Below are positions 36,612 through 48,979 of a stretch of DNA of 64,000 nucleotides, piece by piece. Every line of letters begins with the position of its first letter. Positions within the stretch are counted from its first letter, which is position 1. The notes beneath the pieces were generated by a model that saw nothing but the letters and a program-made list of their open reading frames with translations, was not told where the DNA came from and ran no database searches. Both the position numbers and the translations under genes were made by a program. This DNA comes from Ottelia alismoides (Eukaryota; Streptophyta; Magnoliopsida; Alismatales; Hydrocharitaceae), in assembly GCA_037367405.1 (NCBI GenBank), contig JAZKJV010004137.1, positions 930,001-994,000 on the forward strand, read 5' to 3'.

Positions 36612-38676
36612 TCTTTGATCCAACGGTAACCTTGTCTGTTGCTGATAGATCTGTTGAATATGATGCCTCCCCTCTTCGTCCTCCGAAGACTCCTCAGATC
36701 GAGCTCCAGAAGTGACCCTCTCCACATTCCTTTCCTCGTCTAGTACGACCGTGGTCCTTCTGCTCCTATGTAATAAATGATAAGCATCATCATATGGAAG
36801 AATCTCATGCTCAGATATAAGAGTGCCTGAGTAGTATACTTGACCCATTTGTTGTTGTGACTAAGACTTGTTCAGGTTAATGGGGTTACCTTGAACTTAG
36901 GCGAGAACTGAGGTATGTGGAGCCGTCTGCTCGTCTTGCCATAGGGATAAGTTGATGTCCCCCTGCATGTCTTGAATCTTATTCCAGTAGGAATGAAGCT
37001 CATTAAGAATCTGGAACTGGATGTCAGCAGGTGTTGACGAAGAGGTCTGCTGAGAAGAATGATATAACGAAGATCGACCCTAATGTCCCTGATAATTTTG
37101 TTGTTGCTGCTGGTAACTCGGGACTTGCTGGCCTGACCTGTATTGGCCCTGGAGATTGTACTATTGTCGTTGTTGTTGCATCTACTAGGGTTGATAAGAA
37201 CTAGGGATGTGTTCTGGGATATGTAGTGCAGAGGTGAATGTGGTGTTGTGGAAGGTCAGGGGATGTTGGTTAGACCGTCGGTCCCCGTACTTCCCTATCG
37301 AGCAGGGTCCTAAGTGTACCATACACCGTTCACCTCCCACACTTGGGGAGGCTCCTCCTGTACTGTCTCCGCTGGTGGTGCTTGTTGCTGGAAGGATTGG
37401 GTACGAGAATGGTCTTTTACCCATGGGTGATATTGCCCTAAGATTGGCTGCTCCTGTACATGGTGTACACAAAGAACATGAGGAGCAGATGTAGTCGCAA
37501 TAGGTATCGTAATCTTGGATACATTCTCTGATAATTCTTCTACCTACTTTGGGAGCCTAGTTAAGCTTTCAAGCTCATTCATCCTCTTATCGATATGCTC
37601 GACTACTATATTCACATGGTGGGGACCAGGTCCTCTACGAGATCATCCACAAACTTTCCACCTTTTAATATGAATGCAACTGAGGACTCAGTGTATGCCC
37701 TACTGGTCATCTTTGCACAAGTAGTATCAGCCATCTGCTCGAATACCCTCCAGACGGTATCCGCTCCACGTGATGTATAACTGCCTCAACAGGTGGCACT
37801 CACTAAACCCTACATCTCAGGGTTGAGATTAGTGAATAAAGATTAGACCATGATGTTATCATCCAATCCATGACATGGACACTTCTACAGTATGTCCTTG
37901 AATCATTCCGAGGTACCAAATAAAGGTTTATTAGGAAACTGGGAAAAACTTGTGATGTGTGTCCTCATCTAGTTAGTTCTACGTAGAGGGTAGAACTTAT
38001 TTAAGAAAAGGTCCTTGAACTGGGCATAGGTGGTCACTGTCACACCTAAATGCTTAAGCCAATAGTCCGCCTTATCCCCAAGGAAAATAGAAGGGTAGTG
38101 AGCCTAATATAATCCTTGCTAACCCTAGAGTGTGTAGGTTAACACAGACAAGCTCAAAGTCCCTTAGGAATGCATGGTTCCTCTATGGCATCCCATTGAA
38201 ACGTGGTAGCAAATTCGGAAAGGGCTTCTTCAACTTATATTCTATTTTTGGCTTTACATGCACAAGTAAATTTTCACTCTACATTGTTCTGAGTTGTATG
38301 TTGCATTCATGGGTACATTAACCCTTACATATAACTATCCTATCTAAGCTTTAAGTAGGGCATGTTGATGCTCAGATGTAGCCAGCCTAGCAAGTATCAT
38401 ATGGAAAGGATCATCACACTGCTCTTCCTCATCATCTTTCTTCTTAGGAGGCATCTTGAATGAAACTTCTTATTGACCTACATTAGCAAATGGATTTGAA
38501 TGAGTCAAGGCTAATGAACTTAAATCATCCTCACCAAGGTGAAGGTCTTCTTTGGTGAGTGGGGAAGAGAGGAAAGGATTAGTCAGTGGTTGACCAACCC
38601 CAAAGTGAGTGCGCTTGGACTCAAAAGGGTCATGAGTCCACAAAGGTCCAAGAAGTGAAAGGACCTCTAAAGACAA
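36612..38676 (-). pseudogene. Gag of M3, broken
   Basis: Minus-strand Athila-type Gag with many stops. The N-terminal segment lies at about 38470-38676, and a core block with KADYWLKHLGV is at about 38040-38075. The Trp there is intact, showing that the stop at this site in M1 arose from TGG. Next is a block ending LNPEM near 37810-37850, then TVWRVFEQMADTT (about 37730-37770), a Q-rich part (about 37080-37200) and an acidic tail (36650-36740). It ends at LTR-F, so protease and pol are lost. Confidence 0.75.
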
Positions 38677-40188
38677 TCATTTTGAATGGTTTAATTATAA
38701 ATTCATGGAGACCAAATAAAATCACTCCAATTAGCCATCTTCTATTTCAAGAGGATTGTATATGAACACGAATATCAAGGAGAATCTACACACTATAGTG
38801 TACATAAATGTGAGGAGAGAACTTACACAAATCAAACACAATGCGAACCCTTTGAATTCACTAACTGAACACATGAAGACCGTAAAGGTTTGGTTGAATT
38901 ATCTTGTCAACTTTAGTTGGTGGTAGTACAATATTTTAGTCTATTACATAAATGGTGTCACCTTACACCCAACAACACTCCTGTGTGCACCCAATCAATG
39001 AGGTGATCTGCCCAGACTGTCGGGGTTCAGTATCACACATCAAAAGGAGACACATTCTTACACAACCAAAATGTACACTAAGGTTGAAGGAAAGCCCTTA
39101 CAGCTCCCAAGCCCGCAAGAGTCCGACCTGGAGACTTAGGGGGCAAGTTTAGGGATTTAGAGTCTAACCTTAATGTCTGCGTCCTTACACACTCTGTCCG
39201 GAGGTAAGTACTTCTGTCCAATGAGGGCTTTATGCACCCATAAAATAAGTGTTAATTTTATTCCTATTTTTGTTCAACTTGCATCAATTCAGTTCCAAAT
39301 TTTAAAGTTTTGGTTATCACTGATATTTATATGAGCATAAAATACATGCCTACCATTCAATCCCTTTTCCTTTTAGACTTAGGTTGTAAATCAAGAAAGG
39401 AATCGAAAAATAGAATGCAAGTGAGAAACTATGATGTATACTCAAGTAAGAATGTACTTACGGTGCTTCCCATAATTCTCCATGTGTTATGCTAGATCGA
39501 ATTTAAAAATTTACACTAAATGCATGCACGTCGAAAATGCCACACCTAAATAGGATATTATTAGTGGAGAAGAATCAGATTTGTATTAGAGCTAATTATA
39601 TGTATTTATGTACATCTTAATCTTTCAAGAAAGATGTGATCAATGAATATGTGTGACCTATATTATGAGGGGCACAAATAATTTTGATTTTGAATGAAAT
39701 TTGAATCATTATGTACCGATCCTAAAATCGCCACTCAAGCAAGAATCACTCTCGACACAACCACAACAAAGAAGAAGAATAATGTCCAAGTATCAAATAC
39801 ACACATGAGATCTCAAATAAGAGTTGTTGTAAATTAGGCAATTACCTAAATTATCACAAATCGATAATTACAAAAGCAAATATGAAATGAAATTTTGCTC
39901 TAAAAAATAATCAATATCCTTACGCTTTAACAGTTGTCTCTCTCCACGTTCGTCGACCTCCTATGTACTCCAAGTCCACCAAGCCCTCACACAAAAAGAT
40001 AGAATTTATGTAAGAGAGATGTAATATATATACACACAAGAGTAAGAAGAAAATACAATGAATAGATAGCAAAAAATAAAGAGAGTGAGAGAAAAAGAAT
40101 GAAATAATTACAAAATAGCTCAGGGATCAGACTACCAGAGTGACTGGAAAACCTAACTCTAAGTTTTCTAACTAAACCTGAGTCGTTT
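38677..40188 (-). other. 5' leader of M3
   Basis: Non-coding leader with the shared blocks 'aatgagggctttatgcaccc' (about 39220-39240), 'acactctgtccgga' (about 39190) and 'ttctccatgtgttatgctagatcg' (about 39476-39500). It leads to the PBS at 40189. No supported gene. Confidence 0.7.
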
Positions 40189-40208
40189 GCCTCCCGGTAA
40201 TAGCGCCA
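40189..40208 (-). other. Primer binding site of M3
   Basis: The minus strand reads TGGCGCTATTACCGGGAGGC. It is the least decayed PBS in the window, matching the first six bases of the tRNA-Asp-type site exactly. It is two bases from the LTR-G end. Confidence 0.8.
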
Positions 40209-40210
40209 TT

Positions 40211-43200
40211 TGACGAACCCTTGAATACTCTAAGTTAATTTATCTTTTTATGTTGTAGTCAGGAAATAAGGATTTGATCAAAATTCTACCACATGAATAA
40301 ATAATTAAATCAATTAAACATTGTGTGGTTTTTGTGTTTCTTTAACTTGGGCAAGCCCTAAGGTCGACTCAAGGAGGCAAATGAAAAACTTATGGCTCAA
40401 CTTATCAAATTTAATGTACGGTTTTCAATGTGGGATTTTTTGGTATTTTTATGCAATATGATGCCAATGCAAAATGGACATTTTTATGGGTTTTCCGTAA
40501 TATTTCATGCTAATGGTATGTAAAAATTAAGAAAATTCGATATTAAGTTAATTATGATGAAACTTATGGAAATGATAATCCAATTCGATGAATTTCTCAC
40601 ACAAGTATTCAATTAGTCCGCACTTGCTTAGTATTGAATTTGGGTCAAGAGAGAAATGGTTCTATAGAAGAGTTTCATGCTTACTTTGTTGAAATAAGGA
40701 CAAATGATCTGATTCGTGACTTCATCAAAATGTAGTTAGTCCAACACTCTTTTTCATAAATTGTCAAGAGGAAGGATACGACGGGTGAGGGCTTTCACTG
40801 TCATAATGGACTAGATTGTAAGAGTATCAATATTTTTGATTTCGAGGTGAAGAAAGTAAGTTTATTATGATGAAACTAACCTACTGTGAATTTTTGGGAT
40901 TTTGTTAATGCAAAATAAATAGCAATAAAAACAATGCATATTGTGTAATTTTTAGCAATTTAATTTTAATAATTAGCAAACCTAACTATTTATCATAACT
41001 AAAATTATCCAAGGTAATTCTAACCAAGATGTATCCAGGAAAAATGATAACTCCTAAAATTATCAAGTTTACAGAGCATTAAAAATTAACTACATTAATC
41101 ATCACAAAATTTATTTTATGCAAATTAAATATGAAAATACAATTATTTTTGTACATAACTTAGAACATAATTAATCCGATAAAGTATGACTTTTGGTAAT
41201 TTTTAAAGCAATAATTGAATTAATATGAATTATAGAGTTCATAAGTATGTAATTAATCACCAAAATAATAATAAATTAATCAGATCTCACAAAAATTAAC
41301 TCAATCATCCACTAGATAAAGGATTAATTATTCTATAATATGCATTTTGTGGAATAAAAATATGATGATAAATGAAGGTTCAAATCAAGATGTAAATATA
41401 GGGTTCAAAATGCAAATTGCAAATTTAAAACTACTGAAATTAATGTGCATAAGGACCTAATTTTAATTCCAAATTCCTGTGAGTGGTCCTTTGCAATTTT
41501 ACCATGTGTGCATGCATGGGGTGCATGCCTGTTGTTGACAGTGACCATAATGAAATTGATTGGAATGACAGGTGCTTTAGTGATGTGGAGAACGAGGCAT
41601 GAGGGTCGAAGAAGCGAGAGAAGGTGGTCGATGCGTTGCTACGAAGGGTGAAGATGGTGGCGGAGCGAGGGCAGAAAGGCAGTTGTCGATGGGTGGAAGA
41701 GCGAGTTGTTGCAGGTTTGTGTGGCGATGATGGTACTAGGATTCCGACGAAGGCGACTCGGTTGTGCTAACAGAGATGGTGATGAGGGTCGACGCGAAGG
41801 TGAATGGTGAAGGTGGAGAAGGTGATGTCATGCAATGGAGCATAGGAGCGGAGATCAAAGAATAAAGAAAGAAAGATGAAGGAAATGAAGAAGAGTACCT
41901 GGAGTGGGTCGCCTAGAGGGGGTGGATCTCGATGATCTTCATTATCACCTCAACTCATCGTCGTACGAGGAAGCTTGAGCAGCTGTGGTGGTGCAACTAC
42001 AACAAATTCGGTGGTGACCTTGGATCTCACTAAGAAGAGAAGGTGGGTACCCGTTGTCATCTATGGACATCTATGCTCAAAGTCATGTAATGACAGATGC
42101 AAAGGACGGTGGAGGGAGAGAGGTCTTTGAGGGAGAGGGCAGAGGTGCTTGTAATGGCTATGATCGTAACAGTTGCGGACGGAGGTGGAGTAACAATTGT
42201 TGGTTGCGAATGAGGGAAGATGGTGCGCCGCCAGTGGAGCGTAACGACAGGTGGAGGAAGCGCATGAGTCGGAGGAAGAGGAAGGTAGAGGAAAGGTAAA
42301 AATATGAAACATAAAATAAATAAATAAATAAAACGGAAAAATAGGGGTGACACATGGCAGCTCCAGTAGCAGCCACGTGGCGCTCCCATAAAATTCAGAA
42401 AAGAATCAAAATAAAATTTAATAACAAATATAAAAAGAGTTCAAATCAAAAAGTGGTCTCCATTAAAGTTGTTTTTATCGATGAGATCTATAACTTTTAT
42501 GAAGGAACCAAAATCATAAGATATCATCTGTGCAAAACATATTTTTGGTGGTAATCTATAAATGTAAAATAGTTGTATTTTTGTATTTTTGCCATTTTTT
42601 GTAATTTTTAAATAAGATAAAAATCGAGGTAAAATTAGATAAAATATAAAATAAATATTTACACAATAATCGATTTTTATAAATATTTCATAATTAAGAA
42701 AATACAGAAATAAAATAAGAGAGACCTTTACCGACTCTATATATAGACTTGCAATGGTTTATTTTCTTTGATTTTTACTTCAGTTTTTGGATTTTTGCAA
42801 ATTTTATTAAATCTTAAATCAATGAAAATAAACTAAAAAGAAATAAATCAAATAGAGTTATTTTTGTACATAAAATAATAGGGTTAAAATCAGGCAATAT
42901 GTACAATATACACTGAGATCCTAAAACCCAAGTTTCACATTTGAACTCTGATTCTTTTGAATTTGATATTGTTTTGTAGATAATTGAACACACACTAATT
43001 AAAAAGTGGGTAGGGGAACATAGGAAACTATATGAGAGAGATATTAACATTTGCATCTTTTGGTCTCAAAACTAGGGTTTGGATTTTATTGGTCAAATAT
43101 ACATGATTTTTTGGTATTTTTCCTTGATAATGTTACTAATATGTGCAAAAAAAATTGATTTTAATTAATTTGTAATTAGTAAAAATAAATTAAAAATCAG

Positions 43201-43399
43201 GGAAATTATGGTAATATACATGTGATAATGTACAAGGTTTTTGGGCTTCTTATTTAATGCAATTATGCATGCTAAAATGTGAATATTAATTACATATGCA
43301 TGAATGATAGAAATGCAATTTAAATGGATAAGTGCAATGAATCACTTGGGAAGAGAACTCCATTTTCATCTTTTAGAGTGAAGAATTACATATTCATCA
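40211..43399 (-). mobile_element. LTR-G, L2/L3-family 5' LTR of M3
   Basis: A 3.2-kb LTR in minus orientation. The plus strand starts TGACGAACCC and ends near TATTCATCA. It aligns with LTR-H: 'gggcaagccctaaggtcgactcaaggaggcaaatga' at about 40350 and 'gatgagatctataacttttatgaag' at about 42480. The final 'ttttagagtgaagaattacatattcatca' matches the end of LTR-H. The GC-richer core is at about 41570-42290; its ORFs are not supported. Confidence 0.8.
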
Positions 43400-44394
43400 G
43401 CTCCCGATCAGATGTTGAATCTGCATTGGAAATAGAACTAGATCAATCCATAGAAATGAAGGAGAAAATTCAAGATGAGACTCAATCTCGAACAACATAT
43501 TTATTATTGAGCAGAAAGTAGTGAAAGAAGAAAGATCATGAAAAGAGTCGTCTTGACCTTTGAATTGGACAAAGACCGGGGAGTCTAGAGAGAAGTTTAC
43601 AACGTCTGAACTAAGTTCTCAAAAATCACCCCGTAATTTTTGAACGATATCCAGGAATCGATCTTGGTGTTTGCAAGATCCAAACAAAGCCATCATGGAT
43701 GTGAAAACTTCAGAGTCAAGAGAGGTGATGAAGAATGAGTACATGAAGAATTCAAGAGTAATTAAGAAAAGAAGGCTCAAAAGATGAGCATGGTAGAAAA
43801 AGTAGTGAGAAGAGAAGTGCGAGATAGAATGGTGCAAAGACGCAATCTTTTTGATCTTGACATGCTTTAAACTACTCAATCAAACCATAGAACAAGGGTA
43901 GATTCACCAAGTCAACACAATGAGCCATAAGAGTTTGATGATTATCTTGACAATTTTATTGGTTTATATCAGACAATCTTGTCAAATTTAGTCCTCAGCG
44001 GCTATTCCTATAGGCGAGTGAGTGCTGACCCTAAAATCAACTTATACTTGCCACTTCTTTTGTAACTAGTAGCCTGTACTTTTTAGAGGTCCTTGTTATC
44101 ATATCTGGATCCACTACTCATCCAGATAAGTATAGGAGGAAGCTGATGGGGCGAAACCGTTACTCCCCTTTTCAGGGTACTTGGTCGTGGTACGAAGAGG
44201 CAGGGACCCACTGTCGCAGTTTCCCTATGCTCAGTACTTCAGATTAAGCCTACAAGCAGACTTGTCCCCAGTCACCCATACACCGATAGAAGTGCCAATA
44301 CTTCGTGAATCTAAGTGATACACAAGGTTGTACTCAGACTGGGATTTGGTCTCTATTCCTTGAGGATAGTGCCTCGCTCACTCTGGAAGGTACC
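43400..44394 (-). pseudogene. M6: Gag N-terminus and leader, first part
   Basis: About 43400-43870 matches the Gag N-terminal region of N1 (57050-57440) in weak, stop-rich form. From 43890 on it is leader: 'gattcaccaagtcaacacaatgagcc', 'aggaggaagctgatggggcgaaaccg' and 'ctatgctcagtacttcag', ending in 'ctctggaaggtacc'. The leader resumes after LTR-H at 47455. The rest of Gag is cut off by LTR-G. Confidence 0.6.
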
Positions 44395-47300
44395 GATGAG
44401 TCCACAAAACCTTATTGTAATTAAAGTGAATTAATGTGTGAATAAATGTGTTTGTCGTTCGTTGTATGTGGGTAATCGGAATCAATCAAGAAAATAACCA
44501 CTTAATTAATTAATCAAATTTAATTGAGTGGTTTTATTGCTTATTTAGCCTGGGCAAGTCCCAGGGTCGAACTCGAGGAGGCAAATGAACAACCTAGATT
44601 CATGTCTATAAAGTTCGTACACGGTTTTCGAGGTGGATTTTTGGCATTTTTAATGCAATTTTTTATGCGATTGAAAATGTGGCCAATTTTTAAGGACTAG
44701 AAAATTAATATCAATTAATCAAAGTCCAAAAATTATGAAACTTAGTCGAGATGTGAAATATGATCAAATGAATGCATTGAATTTTTTTTGGAATTTTCTG
44801 ATGCAATATGAATATTAAATGAATTACTAAATGCAGATGATGTGAATCTTACTAATTAATTTTAATAAATATTAAACATCTTTATTTCCAGGAAATAATA
44901 TTATTCAAGATATATAAATAAATGAAATATCCTAGAAAAATCCTAAACCCTAAAAATGTTGAGTTTAATACCTATTAAAAATTAATGACTGAAATGCACA
45001 AAATGATTTCTATACGATGAAATATGGATGCAAATGTAATTATTTTTGGGCATAATGGATTTTTGACAATGTTTTTAGCAATGATTAAATTAATATGATT
45101 TTTTGAATGCAAACAAGGTAAAATATGTAAATTTTCACCGGAATAATTATTGATAATTAACCACATAGTGTAAAAATATGACAAGCATGCCATATTGTAT
45201 AGAAATTGAAGAAAATTGTGCTATTTTTTGAATTATTAAATAATGCAATTAGTTGTTCAAATGACAGATGGAACATAGGCGTACTTACAAACCATAAAAT
45301 TAAATAATATAGCAACCTGCAGAACATGGGTGCAATTAGAATTATCAAGATCTAGAGGGTCTTTATATAAAATTTCCAAGGGCTACATACACATCACATG
45401 ACCTTGGTGACAGGGGGCTTCTAGTTATATGAGGTTCTTTTGGGGGCTTTGATGCAATTAGCCCCCAACGCATCTGCCTCGCACGTGGGCGGGGGCTTCG
45501 GTCTTCAAGCCCCGACATATGAGTACGACTTGGTGCGGAGGTAGAGGAGTGGGGGATGACGATGGGGCTCTTGAAGGTGGTCGTTGGCGGCTGGCGGTGC
45601 GAGGCATACGGCTTAGGTGGTCGTGACGGTGGTGAAGCTCCTTGAAGTGGAGCTCCACGGATGGCGGAGTTAGTTGGAGGAGGTTGTCGATGAAGTCGTC
45701 CCCTGGCTCATGCTAGGGCGTGTCGATGAAGTGCAGAGGAAGGAGTCATCAATGGAGTAGCTTCAAAGAAGGAGTCCAACTCTGATCGGTGAAGTGATGC
45801 TTAGGCCACCGCTGGTGACTGGAGCGAGCAGTGGTGATCACAGCTCCACAGCTGAAGGCTGGAGTCGACAACGGGGTTGGTTGTGAAGTCTGGGAAGATG
45901 AAGGCATTGTCTCGACGGTGAGAATAACCGAAGCGAAGTAGCAGGGGGGTCTAGGACGCTATGCAATGAGGAATGATCCTCAAATCTCATCGCTTGAAAG
46001 GAGGGCGAGATGTTGTCACTGCCTTCCTCCTCGAGTTAGGTGTAATAGTAGATGATTTGAGAGGGCAGTGGAGCTGGAATTTATAGGATGGAGGGAGGCG
46101 ATGGAGATGGAAGGTGGTGGTTGTTGAGATGATTGAGATATGGCGATCGAAATTGGGCGAGGATGGAGACCAAAGCAGAAGGGGAAGGTGGTGCAGAATC
46201 GAGCGTGATCTGTGGAGGGGTAATGACGGCACCCACTCCGGACTGGGAAAGGGATGGATGAAGGGGAAGATCTCTGGGTCGTATGATTAGTTCAGATCGG
46301 GCGGTCCCATATGCGCGGGACATCTTTTTTATTTTGATTTTTTGATTTTTTTATTATTTATGTTTTAATATTTTTTATAAATAATAAATGAATTATAAAT
46401 GCAAAAATTGAGTGACATGTGACAGCTTTAGGAGCATCACGTGTCAGCTCCATAAAAATTGAAAAATAAAAAGAAAAGAAAAATCGAAAATAAATAGAAA
46501 ATGACCTCAGATCGAAAAAAATTCTTCACAAATATTACTTGTCTCGACGAGATCTACAACTTTTTTGAAGAGACCAAAATCAAACAGGTCATTTGCACAA
46601 AGTGATATTTTTTGGGTACTCTATGTGTATAAAATACCTTGATTTTTAGGTTTTGTATTTTTTGTGATTTTTAAATAAGATAAAACTAAAAAATATGATA
46701 AAACAAAAGATAAATATTTATACGTTACTCTATTTTTTTGGGTTTTTAATGATTAATGAAATAAGAAAATAAAATAAGGTATGGAAAAGACACTTTGTAC
46801 AGACTGTTAGTAAACACTCAAAGTCAGTCATTTCTTTGAATTTGGTTTTATTTTAAATTTGGATTTTTGTGCATTTTAATAAAACTTTTGTCAAAAATAA
46901 AATAAAAATATCCAAATATGTACATAAAATAATAAATCAAAATCATGTAAAATATACAATGTACAAAAGAGGCCCGAAACCCAACTTTCACATATGAGCT
47001 CCGATTCACTTGAACTTGGTCTTGTTTTAAAGGTAATTCAATGTACATTAGTTCAAAAGTGAGTATGATCAAATCGGACACTATTGAGGAAGATATCAAC
47101 ATTTTAGTCTGATAATCCTGAAATTAGGATTTGGATTTCTGGTCCACTTATTTATGTTAGTGTTTTTTTTATTTTTATTTTATTCTTGTTAGTAATATAT
47201 ACACAATGGAGTGGTTTCAGGTGATTTGAAGTTAGCATGAATTAGTTAAAAACCGAGAAGTTAACTTATTTTATAGGTCAATTGGCTGAGATTTTTGGCT

Positions 47301-47454
47301 TCTTACTTTTATGCAATTATGAGTGACAAAATACAATTATTATTTATACATAAATGGATGATAATTATGCAAGATAATTAATAAAATGCGGATGAATTTT
47401 TAGGAACTGAGATTAATTAATGTATTTTAGAGTGATGAATCACAGATTCATCAA
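44395..47454 (-). mobile_element. LTR-H, L2/L3-family solo LTR inside the M6 leader
   Basis: A 3.06-kb LTR, minus orientation, homologous to LTR-G. The left end is decayed (GATGAGTCCAC); the right end is clean (CACAGATTCATCA). The leader sequence is continuous across it: sister leaders read 'ggaaggtacctga..tcaatgagggc', while here 'ggaaggtacc' is at 44394 and 'gtacatgaatataatgagggc' at 47455. No PBS, gag or second LTR is attached. The flanking GTACC and GTACA agree at four of five bases. It is therefore a solo LTR. Confidence 0.75.
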
Positions 47455-47611
47455 GTACATGAATATAATGAGGGCGTTGTGAACCCAGTCCAATGAAATT
47501 TGATTAATCAGTTTTAATTAGGTCAAGGTTTTCTTAGCAGTTCCCTTTTTAATTATTACGGTTTTCACTTGTTTTTAGTATTTTTATGCAAAGGAATAGC
47601 AATTTCTTGTT
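47455..47611 (-). other. M6 leader, second part
   Basis: The leader continues with 'atgaatataatgagggcgttgtgaaccc', 'aattaggtcaaggttttcttagcagttcc' and 'tgcaaaggaatagcaatttctt'. It is parallel to 28700-28850 and 33740-33890, then breaks into plus-strand P1 near 47611. Confidence 0.65.
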
Positions 47612-48480
47612 TTACATATTGATGCCACCAAGAGTCAGGCAGTTGTTTTGTCCTCTCCTATACCTGAGGATATTTTTAGAAAAATACAAAAATGGAAAAA
47701 CTTTAAAAATAAAAAAATAATAAAAAAGGAAATGTTTATGTATTTCCTTTGATCCATCTGTTGATATTGATGATGTTTGCATGGATTCCAGCATTATGCA
47801 TGCTCAGAAACCCACTCCTGATCATCATTCTTCTGAGGAGGGTCCCTCTATCCCCTTCCCTCAAGCACTCCGCATAGGGAAGGGCCCTAAAACAGAAAAT
47901 CCCAAAAAGAGACAGCAGATAGAGTTCAACGAGCAGATGATAGATAGATTTCAGATCAAGTTGGCTCTTTAGGAGGCACTTGAGCATATCCCTCTTTTCT
48001 AAAAGAACATTAGAGATAAGACCACCATCCATAGGAAGAAGAGGCAAAATCACAATGTAGAGATTCATGTGCTCACTCGTGCCACTTGCTTCGCCATCCA
48101 GAATCGATTGCCAGCCAAGAGACCTAATACAGGAGCTCCTTATGTCAGATGCCACATCCATGAGCAGCAGTTAGATCGGACTCTATTATACAGTGGATCC
48201 TCGATTAACCTCCTCTCGATTGCCTTACTCAACTGATTCGAGTTTAGCCCTCTTAGACAGAGGAGGACGGTTCTCCAGTTTGCAGATAGATCTATCAAGA
48301 GGCCGAAAGGGTTATTAAATGATGTTGTCGTCACAATTCAGGGCCTGAAATTCCCCGTGGACTTAGTTGTGTTGGACTTGGAGATCCCTAAATGTGTGAC
48401 CAATACTGCCATCATTTTAGGATGGCATTTATTAGACACAGCCAAGGCAGTATCCGATCATGATAGTGGGAAGGTATACT
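47612..48480 (+). pseudogene. Gag C-terminus and protease of P1
   Basis: A plus-strand remnant. A Gag tail with FRKIQKWKNFKNKK is followed by EEGPSIPFPQALRIGKG, matching M1 SEEAPTIPFPEAF. Then comes the protease: NEQMIDRFQIKLAL, RLPAKRPNTGAPYVRC and the active-site segment LLYSGSSINLL near 48190. The catalytic Asp of DSG is Tyr here (TAC in place of GAC), so the protease is dead irrespective of the stops. The AIILGWHLLDTAKAVSDHDS flap-side segment follows. Stops lie after LAL, in HIPLF*KN and after IALLN. Confidence 0.85.
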
Positions 48481-48979
48481 TTCATGTCGAGGGTGAGAGT
48501 ATACAAATAGAGAAGATTGAGGAGTTGAGAGCCAGAGATTCAGCTTGCTCCAAGCAGAGTACAGAGCAGATGACAGATTCAGAGCTAGACATCCACCGTG
48601 AATGTGATTTTATGATTATAGATGATGAAGCCGTTTGGATAGACCCGATTTCACGAGCTCTTGTCACACCTTAGATTCTGCGGAGTTACAGATGCCAACA
48701 GATGAGAGTTTGAAGAGTGCATTCACGACATAGGACACCTTAGAGGCTAATGATTGTGATCTGTCTAGTGAAGCAGAGTATGTTTCTTGTGATTCCGATT
48801 CAGATCCCACAGGCTCAGACACTGATTTTGATTGGTAGTATTTCAATGATTATTTGCCGTGTATGATGTCCATAGAGCCTACATCTAGGGCAAAGATTGA
48901 GCCAGCATAGTTGATAGATACACCAGCATGGTCGTCTTTGTCATATTCATTGATTCTGTGAGAGTTCTCGCATGCCGAT
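48481..48979 (+). pseudogene. Protease-RT linker of P1
   Basis: An open stretch with GESIQIEKIEELRARDSACS and SELDIHRECDFMIIDDEAVW aligns with the start of Q (56600-56690). It is acidic and serine-rich, with stops further on. It holds no catalytic motif. Confidence 0.65.
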
